From assembly GCA_018267705.1 (NCBI GenBank), contig JAFDXX010000007.1, forward strand, positions 186,001 through 250,000: a DNA stretch of 64,000 nt, in the 5' to 3' direction. The position numbers were made by a program, and so were the translations under genes. This DNA is from Bacteroidota bacterium. Lineage in GTDB: Bacteria; Bacteroidota; Bacteroidia; Chitinophagales; Chitinophagaceae. Shown here piece after piece: positions 34,133 to 42,329 of the stretch. Numbering within the stretch: the first letter of the stretch is position 1; each line of letters opens with the position of its first letter. The notes beneath the pieces are model-generated. The model made no database searches, was not told where the DNA came from, and worked only from the letters and a program-made list of their open reading frames with translations.

Positions 34133-35620
34133 ATGTTTCCGTTTCAAAAAAAATTAACAAATGGTTTTTATGCGGTACTTAGTTTACCTGTAACAGCCGT
34201 TGGTTTTTCATTATCAACTCAGGTTGCCGTTTTAAGTTGGATACTTAATACAAAATATAATTTACATATTGAAGATGTTGCATTGGTTTGGTTGGCCGGC
34301 CCAATATCGGGTATTATTATGCAACCAATTGTAGGAATGATAAGTGATAAAAGTTGGTTTTGGGGCGGAAGAAGAAAACCATTTATTGCCATAGGCGGAA
34401 TATTGGGTACGTTAATGTTAATTGGTTTAGTAAACATAGATGCTATTAGCCATTTGGTTGGAGGACATTCAGTTTTTATAATAGCAGTTATTGTTGCATT
34501 GCTTTTAGATATGTCTATCAACGTTACCTTTAACCCTGCCCGTTCTATTATTGCAGATGTAACTCCCACCGGAGTATCAAGAACAAAAGGCTACTCGTGG
34601 ATGCAAGTTCTTTCAGGTAGTTTTACTATTGGAGCTTATTTTATATCGGTTGTTTTTGGAAATATTTTTTTAATATATGTTGCTGCTGTTCTTGTTTTTT
34701 TATTTTCAATTGTTCCGCTTTTTTTTATTAAAGAGCCCAAAGTTTTACAAGTAAATACAACAAATTATCCTCGCCAAAAAACATCATTTATTAAAGGACT
34801 AAAAATTGTATTGCCTTTATATGGGTTTATTTTTTACGCAATATTTATTGCTTGTAATAAAGTTTTGTTATCAGGAAAGTGGGATGCTTATCAAACTATA
34901 TTATTTTATATCTGCATAGTTATTACAATTATATTAGGAATCTTTATTATACTTAAAGGAAGAAAATCACAATCAAACGAAATTGAATTTCAAAAAATTC
35001 TTTTGGCCCATTCTTTTACATGGCTTGGTTTGCAAAGTATGTTTGTAATGATATTTTTTTATGTTCAAGAAAAAATAATTCCTGTTGTTGCCCATAAAAA
35101 AATAATTGCTAATTCTTTTTCATCTTTTTTTACCGGAAATATAACCGATGCCGAAAAATCAGCCGGCAATATACTCTCATTAGGTTTACTCATTTTTAAT
35201 TTTGTAGCAGCCATTTTACCCGTATTGGTTTTAGAGCCATTAACAAAAAGAAAAGGCAAAATAAAAACATATATTATAGCTTTATCTTGGTTAGTAATAG
35301 GGTATGGATTTTTGTATTTATTAGGTACAGCAGAATTAAATTTTTATATAGGAATGTTTATATGCGGAATTGGTTGGTCTGCTGTTATATCAATTGTTTT
35401 TGCAATTATGTCTGAAAAAGTAGATGCTTCAAAAATGGGTTTATATATGGGTTTGTTTAATTTTTGTATTGTATTTCCTTCAATGATGACGGTAGGTGTA
35501 TCAAAAATTATCAATGAATCAAAAAATCAATCTACACTATTTCTTATTACATGTATAGCATTACTTATTTCTGTAATATTTTGGTTATTTGTTAAAGAAG
35601 AAAACAATACAGTTCAATAA
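34133..35620 (+). CDS. MFS transporter, SLC45/sucrose-maltose transporter-like
   Basis: A 495-residue membrane protein with about twelve hydrophobic helices. The loop between helices 2 and 3 reads SDKSWFWGGRRKPFI, the basic motif typical of the glycoside-cation symporter group that includes plant sucrose transporters and SLC45 proteins. Hydrophobic segments are clear at about 10-30, 45-65, 80-105, 145-195 and onward to 480. It is last in the PhyH-TIM-GH13-MFS operon and is the obvious uptake route for the sugar processed there. Substrate (sucrose, maltose, trehalose or similar) is inferred from context. Confidence 0.87.
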   Translation: MFPFQKKLTNGFYAVLSLPVTAVGFSLSTQVAVLSWILNTKYNLHIEDVALVWLAGPISGIIMQPIVGMISDKSWFWGGRRKPFIAIGGILGTLMLIGLVNIDAISHLVGGHSVFIIAVIVALLLDMSINVTFNPARSIIADVTPTGVSRTKGYSWMQVLSGSFTIGAYFISVVFGNIFLIYVAAVLVFLFSIVPLFFIKEPKVLQVNTTNYPRQKTSFIKGLKIVLPLYGFIFYAIFIACNKVLLSGKWDAYQTILFYICIVITIILGIFIILKGRKSQSNEIEFQKILLAHSFTWLGLQSMFVMIFFYVQEKIIPVVAHKKIIANSFSSFFTGNITDAEKSAGNILSLGLLIFNFVAAILPVLVLEPLTKRKGKIKTYIIALSWLVIGYGFLYLLGTAELNFYIGMFICGIGWSAVISIVFAIMSEKVDASKMGLYMGLFNFCIVFPSMMTVGVSKIINESKNQSTLFLITCIALLISVIFWLFVKEENNTVQ

Positions 35621-35642
35621 TACTTTAAACTTAGTACACGTT

Positions 35643-36500
35643 TTATTTTTGATACACTCTTATATAATCTATTACATATTGAGAAGGAAGTGTACTATCA
35701 GGAATTGTTTCATTTGCCTGCCCCAATGCAGTATTTATAATCATATAAAATTTTTCATGAAATGGATTATTGCCTTTAACAGCATTTTTAATATGCGTTA
35801 TTTGTGTTTCATTTAGTAATGTATCATCCATATAAATTCTAATATAATTTTCATCCCAATCCATTGTCCATACATGAAAAACATTCCAATAATCAGGGTT
35901 ATTATATTTATTAATTGAAAAATTTTTAGCACTCCAACTGCTGCTTCCGTTGTTTCCTTCCCATGCTACATTAGCGTGCATTAAACCTCTGTAATATTCC
36001 ATAATATCTACTTCTCCGCAAGCAGGCCAAGTTACAGCACCTCTGTTAGCACCCAACATCCAAAATGCAGGCCACTGCCCTTTTGCAATATTTATTTTTA
36101 AACGTGCTTGTATTCTTCCATATTTAAATTCAAACTTTCCTTTACTTATTACCGAAGCTGAAGTGTATTTAACAATTTTTGTATTATAACGCCAATCATT
36201 ACTATTAGGATTGTAATAAGTATTTTGTTTGATTTCTTTTTTAGTAGTAATAGTTAAAACACCATTGGCAACCATTGCATTTTCTTTTTGATACCATTGA
36301 GGTTCTTTATTTCTTATCAATCCAATTTCATAATCCCATTTTGTAGAGTCGGGCATTCCTGTATAATTAAACTCATCACTAAATACTAAATGATATTCAT
36401 TAAAATTAATTAATGGCTTGCTGGTTAATTGTGTAAATCCAAAAATATTCAGCAAAAATGCTACAGTAAAAAACAATATGCTGCTTACACTATTTTTCAT
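35643..36500 (-). CDS. GH16 beta-glucanase (laminarinase-like)
   Basis: A 285-residue secreted family 16 glycoside hydrolase, which cuts beta-1,3 or mixed beta-1,3/1,4 glucans. The start at 36500 (MKNSVSSILFF) gives a standard signal peptide; the longer reading adds 13 residues. The catalytic signature is GEVDIMEYY, with nucleophile Glu163, Asp165 and acid/base Glu168, preceded by GQWPAFWMLG. The C-terminal YVIDYIRVYQ is the classical end strand of GH16. No T9SS domain. It is convergent with the MFS gene, in the wider polysaccharide region with the two GH5 genes. Confidence 0.93.
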   Translation of the reverse strand: MKNSVSSILFFTVAFLLNIFGFTQLTSKPLINFNEYHLVFSDEFNYTGMPDSTKWDYEIGLIRNKEPQWYQKENAMVANGVLTITTKKEIKQNTYYNPNSNDWRYNTKIVKYTSASVISKGKFEFKYGRIQARLKINIAKGQWPAFWMLGANRGAVTWPACGEVDIMEYYRGLMHANVAWEGNNGSSSWSAKNFSINKYNNPDYWNVFHVWTMDWDENYIRIYMDDTLLNETQITHIKNAVKGNNPFHEKFYMIINTALGQANETIPDSTLPSQYVIDYIRVYQK

Positions 36501-36543
36501 ACTGATTATTGTACACGAAATAAATATACATTCAAGCAAAACA

Positions 36544-37242
36544 CTATAAATCTCCCAACTGTGGTCTAATTACAATATCTTCTACACATGCTTGCGGCGA
36601 TAATTGCGATGCCGTATAAACCAATTTAGCAATATCGGCAACTTCCATAATTCTTTTTTCATCAACACCTGTCCAACTATCTGTATAAACAGCTCCGGGC
36701 ATTACGGCAGTAACTTTTATATTAAATAATTTTAATTCTTCTCGTAAATTTTTACTAAAGCCAAGCAATGCAAATTTGCTTATACTATAACTGCCGCCAT
36801 TTGTGTATGCTTGTAAAGAAGCAATAGAACATATATTAAAAATATGTTTGTGTTTGGTTGTAAAATCATTCATCATAGAAGGCAATAAAGTTCTTGATAA
36901 ATGATACGCACTCATTAAATTAATGTTCAACATTTTCTCTAAACTATCATCGGCTTCATTATAAACAGATCCTTGTATAAAACTTCCGGCATTATTAATT
37001 AAAATATCGGGCACACCAAATTGTAAACACCATTTACCAAAAGCAATAACTTCTTCTTTAATACTTAAATCAACTGCTTTGGTATAAATTGTAGTTGAAG
37101 AAATTTCACTTTTTATTTTTGCAGCAGTTTGGTTTAATACGGTTTCGTTTCTTGCACATAACAATAATATATTATTGGCGGCAAATTGTTCTGCAAATGC
37201 TTTGCCTAATCCTTTTGATGCTCCTGTAATAACAACAATCAT
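36544..37242 (-). CDS. Short-chain dehydrogenase/reductase
   Basis: A 232-residue classical SDR. The cofactor motif TGASKGLG (about 6-13), NNAG (about 85-88), catalytic Ser (CSIASLQ) and the active-site Tyr-x3-Lys in GGSYSISKFALLGFS are all present. The C-terminal VMPGAVYTDSW and the mild SDR length fit YbbO/YqjQ-like enzymes of unknown substrate. No clear pathway is indicated by neighbours (GH16 on one side, YjjG on the other, in divergent orientation). Cytoplasmic. Confidence 0.9.
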   Translation of the reverse strand: MIVVITGASKGLGKAFAEQFAANNILLLCARNETVLNQTAAKIKSEISSTTIYTKAVDLSIKEEVIAFGKWCLQFGVPDILINNAGSFIQGSVYNEADDSLEKMLNINLMSAYHLSRTLLPSMMNDFTTKHKHIFNICSIASLQAYTNGGSYSISKFALLGFSKNLREELKLFNIKVTAVMPGAVYTDSWTGVDEKRIMEVADIAKLVYTASQLSPQACVEDIVIRPQLGDL

Positions 37243-37347
37243 AGTTAATAAGTAATAAACACGAAGTTAAAAGTAACTTGTAAATATAATTATCTAATTA
37301 TACTTCTAATTTTATACAACACGCTTTGTAATTTGTATTTTTGTTTA

Positions 37348-38043
37348 ATGCAATACAAACATTTGTTTTTTGATTTAGATCATACGCTGTGGGATTTTGA
37401 AACAAACGCTAAAGAATCTTTATACGATTTATATCATAACCATACACTTGCCAATAAAGGCATACCCGTGTTTGATGATTTTTTTGCCAAATACTGCTAT
37501 CACAATGAACGCTTGTGGGATAGATACACAAAGGGTTTTATAAAACAAGATGAATTAAGATGGAAACGAATGTGGTTAACTTTATTAGAATATAAAATTG
37601 CCAATGAAACATTAAGCAAAACACTTTCGGTTGATTTTTTAGAATTACTTCCCACCAAAAAAAATCTTTTTCCATACACAATAGAAATTCTTTCTTATTT
37701 AAACAATAAAGGTTATGCCCTGCATTTGGTAACCAATGGTTTTGAAAGTGTACAACATAAAAAATTAGCCAACAGCAACCTTACCCGTTTTTTTAAAGAA
37801 ATAATTACATCTGAAGCTAGCAACAGTTTAAAACCCAATAAAGAAATTTTTGAATATGCATTAAATAAAAGCAATGCCAATGCTAAAGAAAGTATAATGA
37901 TTGGCGATAATTTAGATGCCGATATTAAAGGCGGCACAGAGGCTGGTTTAGATACCATTTTTGTAAATCATTTAAACATTAAACCTCATATTAAAGCCAC
38001 TTATGAAATTACACATTTAAAAGAATTAGAAACACTATTATAA
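37348..38043 (+). CDS. YjjG family noncanonical pyrimidine nucleotidase (HAD)
   Basis: A 231-residue HAD-superfamily phosphatase of the YjjG type, thought to remove phosphate from noncanonical pyrimidine nucleotides and so protect DNA. The start at 37348 (MQYKHLFFDLDHTLWDF) puts motif I Asp in FFDLDHTLWD (about 7-16). Motif II is in LVTNGFESVQ (about 115-124) and motif III-IV in KPNKEIFEYAL ... IMIGDNLDADIKGG (about 160-195). A TAnnTTTG box (37336-37343) immediately precedes the start, and a strong hairpin follows the stop. Confidence 0.9.
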   Translation: MQYKHLFFDLDHTLWDFETNAKESLYDLYHNHTLANKGIPVFDDFFAKYCYHNERLWDRYTKGFIKQDELRWKRMWLTLLEYKIANETLSKTLSVDFLELLPTKKNLFPYTIEILSYLNNKGYALHLVTNGFESVQHKKLANSNLTRFFKEIITSEASNSLKPNKEIFEYALNKSNANAKESIMIGDNLDADIKGGTEAGLDTIFVNHLNIKPHIKATYEITHLKELETLL

Positions 38044-38045
38044 AA

Positions 38046-38081
38046 AACAATCCCGAAGATTGTATAACCTTCGGGATTGTT
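38046..38081. terminator. Bidirectional terminator between yjjG-type gene and small Cys/Lys-rich gene
   Basis: AACAATCCCGAAG and CTTCGGGATTGTT (arms 38046-38058 and 38069-38081) form a 13-bp perfect stem with a 10-base loop. On the minus strand it is followed by a run of T (A at 38042-38047 on the plus strand), the better direction. On the plus strand it ends the nucleotidase gene but has a weak T-tract. Confidence 0.85.
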
Positions 38082-38101
38082 AAGTGATTTACTTTAAACA
38101 A

Positions 38102-38290
38102 CTATGCTTTAGGTTTAGCTGTTTTCTTTTCTGTTGTTTTAGCCTCTTTTTTACAACAATCTTTTTCTTTACCATCTTTTTTGCAACATTCTTTGGTTTC
38201 TTCTTTCTTTTTTCCTGAAGTTTTGTCTTGAGCAAATGATGCTCCTGCAACTAATAATACTGCAGTTGTTAATACAAGTAGTTTTTTCAT
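38102..38290 (-). CDS. Small exported Cys/Lys-rich protein
   Basis: A 62-residue product. A clean signal peptide (MKKLLVLTTAVLLVAGASFA, cleavage before about residue 21) leaves a mature chain of about 40 residues, nearly all Lys, Glu, Asp, Cys and Thr, containing two copies of the unit CCKK (KECCKKDGKEKDCCKKEAK). Two vicinal Cys pairs could bind metal ions or form disulfides in the periplasm. I recognise no family. It has a good terminator downstream on the minus strand and normal codon use, which supports a real gene. Its role is unknown, perhaps metal buffering. Confidence 0.65.
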   Translation of the reverse strand: MKKLLVLTTAVLLVAGASFAQDKTSGKKKEETKECCKKDGKEKDCCKKEAKTTEKKTAKPKA

Positions 38291-38422
38291 GCTAATAAGT
38301 TTTAAATAATGGTTGCTAAAATAAGCATTTTATGCTGAAATTTTATTTTTCATAAAATAGAAATTGTTAAATATTGTTATGCTACAACGCCCTACAAACA
38401 GTTACAAAAAAGAAAACTACAC

Positions 38423-38453
38423 TTCAATTCTTTTACATGATTGCATATATTTG
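38423..38453 (+). promoter_or_regulatory. Likely promoter of the truncated restriction-modification gene
   Basis: TATATTTG (38446-38453) with TTC at 38423-38425, 20 bases upstream, is close to the TTG-N20-TAnnTTTG pattern. It lies 52 bases before the broken gene's start. Confidence 0.4.
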
Positions 38454-38504
38454 AGAGTGCCGGAAAGTGTAACATAATACCCAAACAGATTATTATTTAT
38501 AAGA

Positions 38505-38807
38505 ATGAAATATAAAAACATACGAGAAGAAGAACTAAAAAACAAAGTTGGTGCAGATTGGTTTAAATTATTTGACACTACCGAAATAATAGGCAATATT
38601 GACTTTACCGTTTTTCCCAAACAAAACAGCATTTTTGGACGAACTCCTTTACTTTGGGCTGAAGCCAAAACAGGTGACTATGATATTTCTACAATGTTTG
38701 TGCAACTTATTTTAACCATTGGTAAAGCACGAATTTTTGAAAGAATAATAACTAAATTAGAAAAAAAAATATGGCAACAAACAGCGTATCATTACATAGA
38801 GTGCTAA
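38505..38807 (+). pseudogene. N-terminal fragment of a type IIG-like restriction-modification methylase
   Basis: A 100-codon ORF whose first about 80 residues (NIREEELKNKVGADWF, DTTEIIGNIDFTV, LLWAEAKTGDYDIS, LILTIGKARIFE) resemble the start of large Bacteroidota restriction-modification (Eco57I-like) proteins of about 1000 residues. The homology stops near base 38745, after which the frame runs into the untranslated leader of the SRPBCC gene and ends inside it (38771 onward). The C-terminal end of the same kind of protein reappears at 39752-40165. I interpret the pair as one gene whose middle was lost. The family call rests on recognised motifs, not a search. Confidence 0.65.
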
Positions 38808-39220
38808 CAGCAGAACCTGAAAAAGTATTCCGTGCATTTTCAGAACCATTAGCTATAGCTTCTTGGTTTCCACCTTATGGTTTTATTTGTCATGTCAATG
38901 AAATGGATTTTAAAATAGGTGGACATTTTAAAATGAGTTTTATGAATTTTACAACAGGTAATAGTCATTCTTTTGGCGGGGCTTATTTGGAAATTCGCCC
39001 CAATGAATTTATAAAATTCAGCGACAAATTTGATGACCCAAACCTACCAGGTGAGATGACGACAACCGTTTCTTTTAGAAAAGTTTTATGTGGTACGGAA
39101 ATAAAGATTGAACAATCAGGCATACCTGAAAAAATACCTGCTGAAATGTGTTATTTGGGTTGGCAAGAAAGTTTAGACAAATTGAAACGATTAGTAGAGC
39201 CTGAAATTCCAGATGCTTAA
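38771..39220 (+). CDS. SRPBCC family protein (AHSA1/CalC-type)
   Basis: A 149-residue START-like protein with a hydrophobic ligand pocket. The pattern LHRVLTAEPEKVFRAFSEPLAIASWFPPYG and the C-terminal CYLGWQESLDKLKRLVEP are typical of the AHSA1/DUF1801-adjacent family. Its first 37 bases overlap the broken restriction-modification ORF, and the reading frame differs from it. It is paired with a VOC gene 52 bases downstream. Function is unknown; family members often serve in stress or small-molecule binding. Its position in the middle of a split gene suggests arrival as part of a cassette. Confidence 0.88.
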   Translation: MATNSVSLHRVLTAEPEKVFRAFSEPLAIASWFPPYGFICHVNEMDFKIGGHFKMSFMNFTTGNSHSFGGAYLEIRPNEFIKFSDKFDDPNLPGEMTTTVSFRKVLCGTEIKIEQSGIPEKIPAEMCYLGWQESLDKLKRLVEPEIPDA

Positions 39221-39272
39221 TTTTCATAAACACAATAGTTATAAAAATAAAAATCAACCAAAATAAATCAAA

Positions 39273-39710
39273 ATGGCACACACATCTATTTATTTAAACT
39301 TTATGGGAAATGCAGAAGAAGCATTTAATCATTACAAAAAAGTTTTCAGAACAGAATTCTCTGCTCCTATTATGAAATTGGGAAGCATTCCAAATCAAGA
39401 AGGAATGCCTGAACTTTCAGAAGCAGACAAAAACAAAGTAATGCATGTAGCTTTACCAATTCTTGGAGGTACTGAAATAATGGCAACGGACATGCTGGAA
39501 AGTATGGGACACAAATTAGTGGAAGGCAACAATGTTACTATTAGCCTTAACCCTGACACAAAAGACGAAGCTGACAGATTATTCAAGGAACTTTCTTCAG
39601 GAAGAAAAGAAGACATTCCACCACATGACGAATTTTGGGGATATTGGGGAACTTGTAAAGATAGATTTGGTATTCGTTGGATGTTTAACATTACAAATCA
39701 ACCCAAATAG
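39273..39710 (+). CDS. VOC family (PhnB-like glyoxalase/bleomycin-resistance fold) protein
   Basis: A 145-residue vicinal-oxygen-chelate protein close to PhnB/3-demethylubiquinone-type members: SIYLNFMGNAEEAFNHYKKVF at the start, VMHVALPILGGTEIMATDM in the middle, and FWGYWGTCKDRFGIRWMFN at the end. These are typical of PhnB-like paired betaalphabetabetabeta domains. It follows the SRPBCC gene, a combination frequently seen together in Bacteroidota in stress-related, mobile or accessory loci. The substrate is unknown. Both genes lie between the two ends of a restriction-modification pseudogene. Confidence 0.87.
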   Translation: MAHTSIYLNFMGNAEEAFNHYKKVFRTEFSAPIMKLGSIPNQEGMPELSEADKNKVMHVALPILGGTEIMATDMLESMGHKLVEGNNVTISLNPDTKDEADRLFKELSSGRKEDIPPHDEFWGYWGTCKDRFGIRWMFNITNQPK

Positions 39711-39751
39711 TTAATAATTAAGAACTGCACAACGACTGCGGAAGCCTATAA

Positions 39752-40165
39752 CAAGGTATTGCCAAAACGTTTACAGAAAACGAAGTAAACGCAAAAGAAA
39801 AGTTTGAAAGCAATTTTATGACCGATTTCATCAAAGGAAAATTGAAAACGGAAACTGCTGCAAACTTATTTGCAAACAAAACAAAGGAAAGTAAAGCATT
39901 AGAATTTTCACCCGAAGCAACAGACGTTTTTAATGCAGGTCGTGAACTATGGAAATACTATCATTCGTTTAATGCCATTTTAGCAAACGCAAGTTTATAC
40001 GACATCAGAGAATACTTTCAAGGCAGAAATGAAAAAGGAAAAATGAATGTAAAAAGCACAGACACAATCTATACAGCGTTAATCAGCAACTTACGAAAAG
40101 CATTAAACATACTTGCCAACAAAATAGCTCCAAAAGTTTACGAATACGAATTTTTAAAACAATAA
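39752..40165 (+). pseudogene. C-terminal fragment of the restriction-modification methylase
   Basis: The open stretch from 39752 (just after TAA at 39749-39751) to 40165 reads AKTFTENEVNAKEKFE..., ATDVFNAGRELWKYYHS, YDIREYFQGRNEKGKMN, YTALISNLRKALNILANK, and ends YEYEFLKQ. This matches the C-terminal region of large type IIG-type methylase/nuclease proteins. An ATG at 39818 is in frame, but nothing suggests independent translation. With 38505-38807 it brackets the SRPBCC/VOC pair. The boundary near 39749 falls next to the sequence cacaacgactgcggaagcct. Confidence 0.65.
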
Positions 40166-40294
40166 CGAAAAAAAAATCAATATCATTACTTTAGTAAAAC
40201 TTTATTTTTCTATTTATTAAAACAGATACTTCTTAAACTTAAACAGAATTATAAAAACAAGTTGTAAATTAATTTTTATTTTAAAGTATAAGCA

Positions 40295-41578
40295 ATGCCT
40301 CCAACCATTATTAATTATGGAAGAACTTGGCAGTTTACACCCAAACAAATTGCCTGCCCTACAAATGTTGAAGAATTAAAATCCATAATAAAAAATGCTG
40401 AATCGCTTCGCCCCGTTGGGTCAAAACATTCATGGTCAAAAGGTATTATTACACACAATACATTGGTTTCATTACAAAACATGAATACTATTCAAGAATT
40501 CAATTTTGAAACATTACAAATAAAAGTGGGTGCAGGTATTACTTTAAAAGAATTAATTATTCAATTAGAATTAAAAGGGTTGGCATTAAGTAATTTGGGT
40601 TCTATTCATGCACAAACGCTTGCCGGTGCTATTTGTACAGGCACACATGGTACAGGAATTGGTTTTCAATGTCTTGCATCGCAAGTAGAAAGTTTTGAAA
40701 TGGTAGATGGCAACGGAGAGAATCATATTTTCACAAAAAACAATGCTGACTTTTATGCACTTATTACCGGAATGGGTTGTTGTGGTATTATTCATACCAT
40801 TACATTAAATGTGGTAAAAACATTTCAAATGCATGCCATTACCGATACGGTTAATTTAGATGAATTAATTGAAAACTTAGAACAATATGTTGAAAAATAT
40901 GATCACTTTAAATTTTGGTGGTTGCCTCCATCAAAAAAAGTAATAGTATTTAAAAATAATAGAACAGAACAAAAAAGAAACGATAGCAATTTTATTCGTT
41001 TTATAAAAGATGAAGTGCTATCGGTTGCACTGTATCGTTTATTGGTTATGGTAGGTAAATGGAATAGAAAAAAATTCATTCCTTCTTTCAATCGTTTTCT
41101 TACAAAAATGGGAGGTAAATATTTTGAAAGAATTTGTAAAAGTTATATAGGTTTTTTAACACCGCTTCCTCCCATACATAGAGAAACAGAATGGGCTTTT
41201 AATTATGCACAAGCAAAACCTCTTTTAAAAAAATATAAAGAATTAATGTTGAATGATGAGCATACTTACAACTTTGTGCAAGAAGTACGCTTTAGTTGTG
41301 CCGATGATTTTTGGCTTAGCCCCGCATACAAGCAAAATACTATATGGCTTCCTATGTATAATATGGATAATAATAATAATTGGGAAGCCCAACGAAAAAA
41401 ATTTGAAACATGGGCTATTGCTAATAATGGCCGCCCACATTGGGGTAAAGAAGCAGATTTAGAATATGATTATTTACAAAAACAGTATATAAAACTATCT
41501 GAATTTAATGCTGTAATAAAAAAATACGACCCACTAAATAAGTTTGCCAACAATTGGAATAAAAAGTTTTGTAAATAA
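40295..41578 (+). CDS. FAD-linked sugar-lactone oxidase (D-arabinono-1,4-lactone oxidase family)
   Basis: A 427-residue flavoprotein of the VAO fold. FAD-binding sequences are clear: RPVGSKHSWSKG (about 36-47), and NLGSIHAQTLAGAICTGTHGTG (about 101-122), the pattern of aldonolactone oxidases such as ALO and L-gulonolactone oxidase. The C-terminal GRPHWGKEADL (about 374-385) contains the HWGK motif of the family. Such enzymes oxidise sugar lactones, alditols or related polyols and reduce oxygen or a quinone. The protein has no signal peptide. It is monocistronic, in a region after the split restriction-modification gene. Confidence 0.9.
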   Translation: MPPTIINYGRTWQFTPKQIACPTNVEELKSIIKNAESLRPVGSKHSWSKGIITHNTLVSLQNMNTIQEFNFETLQIKVGAGITLKELIIQLELKGLALSNLGSIHAQTLAGAICTGTHGTGIGFQCLASQVESFEMVDGNGENHIFTKNNADFYALITGMGCCGIIHTITLNVVKTFQMHAITDTVNLDELIENLEQYVEKYDHFKFWWLPPSKKVIVFKNNRTEQKRNDSNFIRFIKDEVLSVALYRLLVMVGKWNRKKFIPSFNRFLTKMGGKYFERICKSYIGFLTPLPPIHRETEWAFNYAQAKPLLKKYKELMLNDEHTYNFVQEVRFSCADDFWLSPAYKQNTIWLPMYNMDNNNNWEAQRKKFETWAIANNGRPHWGKEADLEYDYLQKQYIKLSEFNAVIKKYDPLNKFANNWNKKFCK

Positions 41579-41580
41579 AA

Positions 41581-42240
41581 TTAATCCCAACTGGCTAAAA
41601 CAGTTACGCCACCTTTTACTACTTCATTTAACTGTACATTTATTTTAGTGCCAACAGGCAATAAAACATCTACCCGGCTGCCAAATTTTATAAAACCATA
41701 TTCATCGGCTTGCTTTACTTCTTGTCCAACCTTGGTATAATTACAAATTCTTTTTGCTAATGCCCCTGCAATTTGTTTATATAAAATTTCGCCATAATTA
41801 TTTTTTACGGCAACACTCCATCTTTCATTTTCAGTAGAACTTTTAGGATGCCACGCTACCAAATATTTCCCTTTATGATATTGGTTGTAAGTAACAATAC
41901 CATCCATTGGATTGCGGTTTACATGCACATTAGCAGGGCTCATAAAAACACTAACTTGTATGCGTTTATCTTTAAAATATTCTACATCAGTTATTTCTTC
42001 AATAACCACCACTTTCCCGTCTGCAGGGCAAAGAATATTTTTCTCGCCAATAGTATGCACCCTTGCAGGTAACCTAAAAAACGAAATAATAAACAACAAC
42101 AAAAACAGCGTTACAAAAAATATAATTAATGAAATCCAATGAAAATCGGCACTTAAAAAAGAAAATGAGGCAGCATTAATTAATCCAAAAATTAATGTAC
42201 TAATAGCAATGGTTCTGTAGCCTTCCCTGTGAATAGTCAT
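41581..42240 (-). CDS. psd: Phosphatidylserine decarboxylase family protein
   Basis: Makes phosphatidylethanolamine from phosphatidylserine. The 219-residue proenzyme is a short bacterial type with two N-terminal membrane segments (about 12-55), VFMSPANVHVNRNPMDG (about 108-124), and the self-cleavage site KFGSRVDVLLP near the C-terminus, where Ser188 would become the pyruvoyl group. The site reads FGS in place of the LGST of E. coli. It lies end to end with the oxidase gene (convergent) and is divergent from the ALDH gene. Confidence 0.92.
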   Translation of the reverse strand: MTIHREGYRTIAISTLIFGLINAASFSFLSADFHWISLIIFFVTLFLLLFIISFFRLPARVHTIGEKNILCPADGKVVVIEEITDVEYFKDKRIQVSVFMSPANVHVNRNPMDGIVTYNQYHKGKYLVAWHPKSSTENERWSVAVKNNYGEILYKQIAGALAKRICNYTKVGQEVKQADEYGFIKFGSRVDVLLPVGTKINVQLNEVVKGGVTVLASWD

Positions 42241-42329
42241 GCGTAAATTTTAAAAGGCAAATGTAAAAGAATTTATGGCTTGTACAGTTTATCATTTTAC
42301 CTGCTTATCTTGTAGGTATAATTTTAATT

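Noticed and set aside
24000..36500. Classical SusCD polysaccharide utilisation locus
   Set aside because: Several glycoside hydrolases are present, but no TonB-dependent SusC or SusD homologue occurs anywhere in the window.
39532..39714. 60-codon plus-strand ORF overlapping the VOC gene
   Set aside because: Shadow frame of the VOC gene; no start context and no recognisable sequence.
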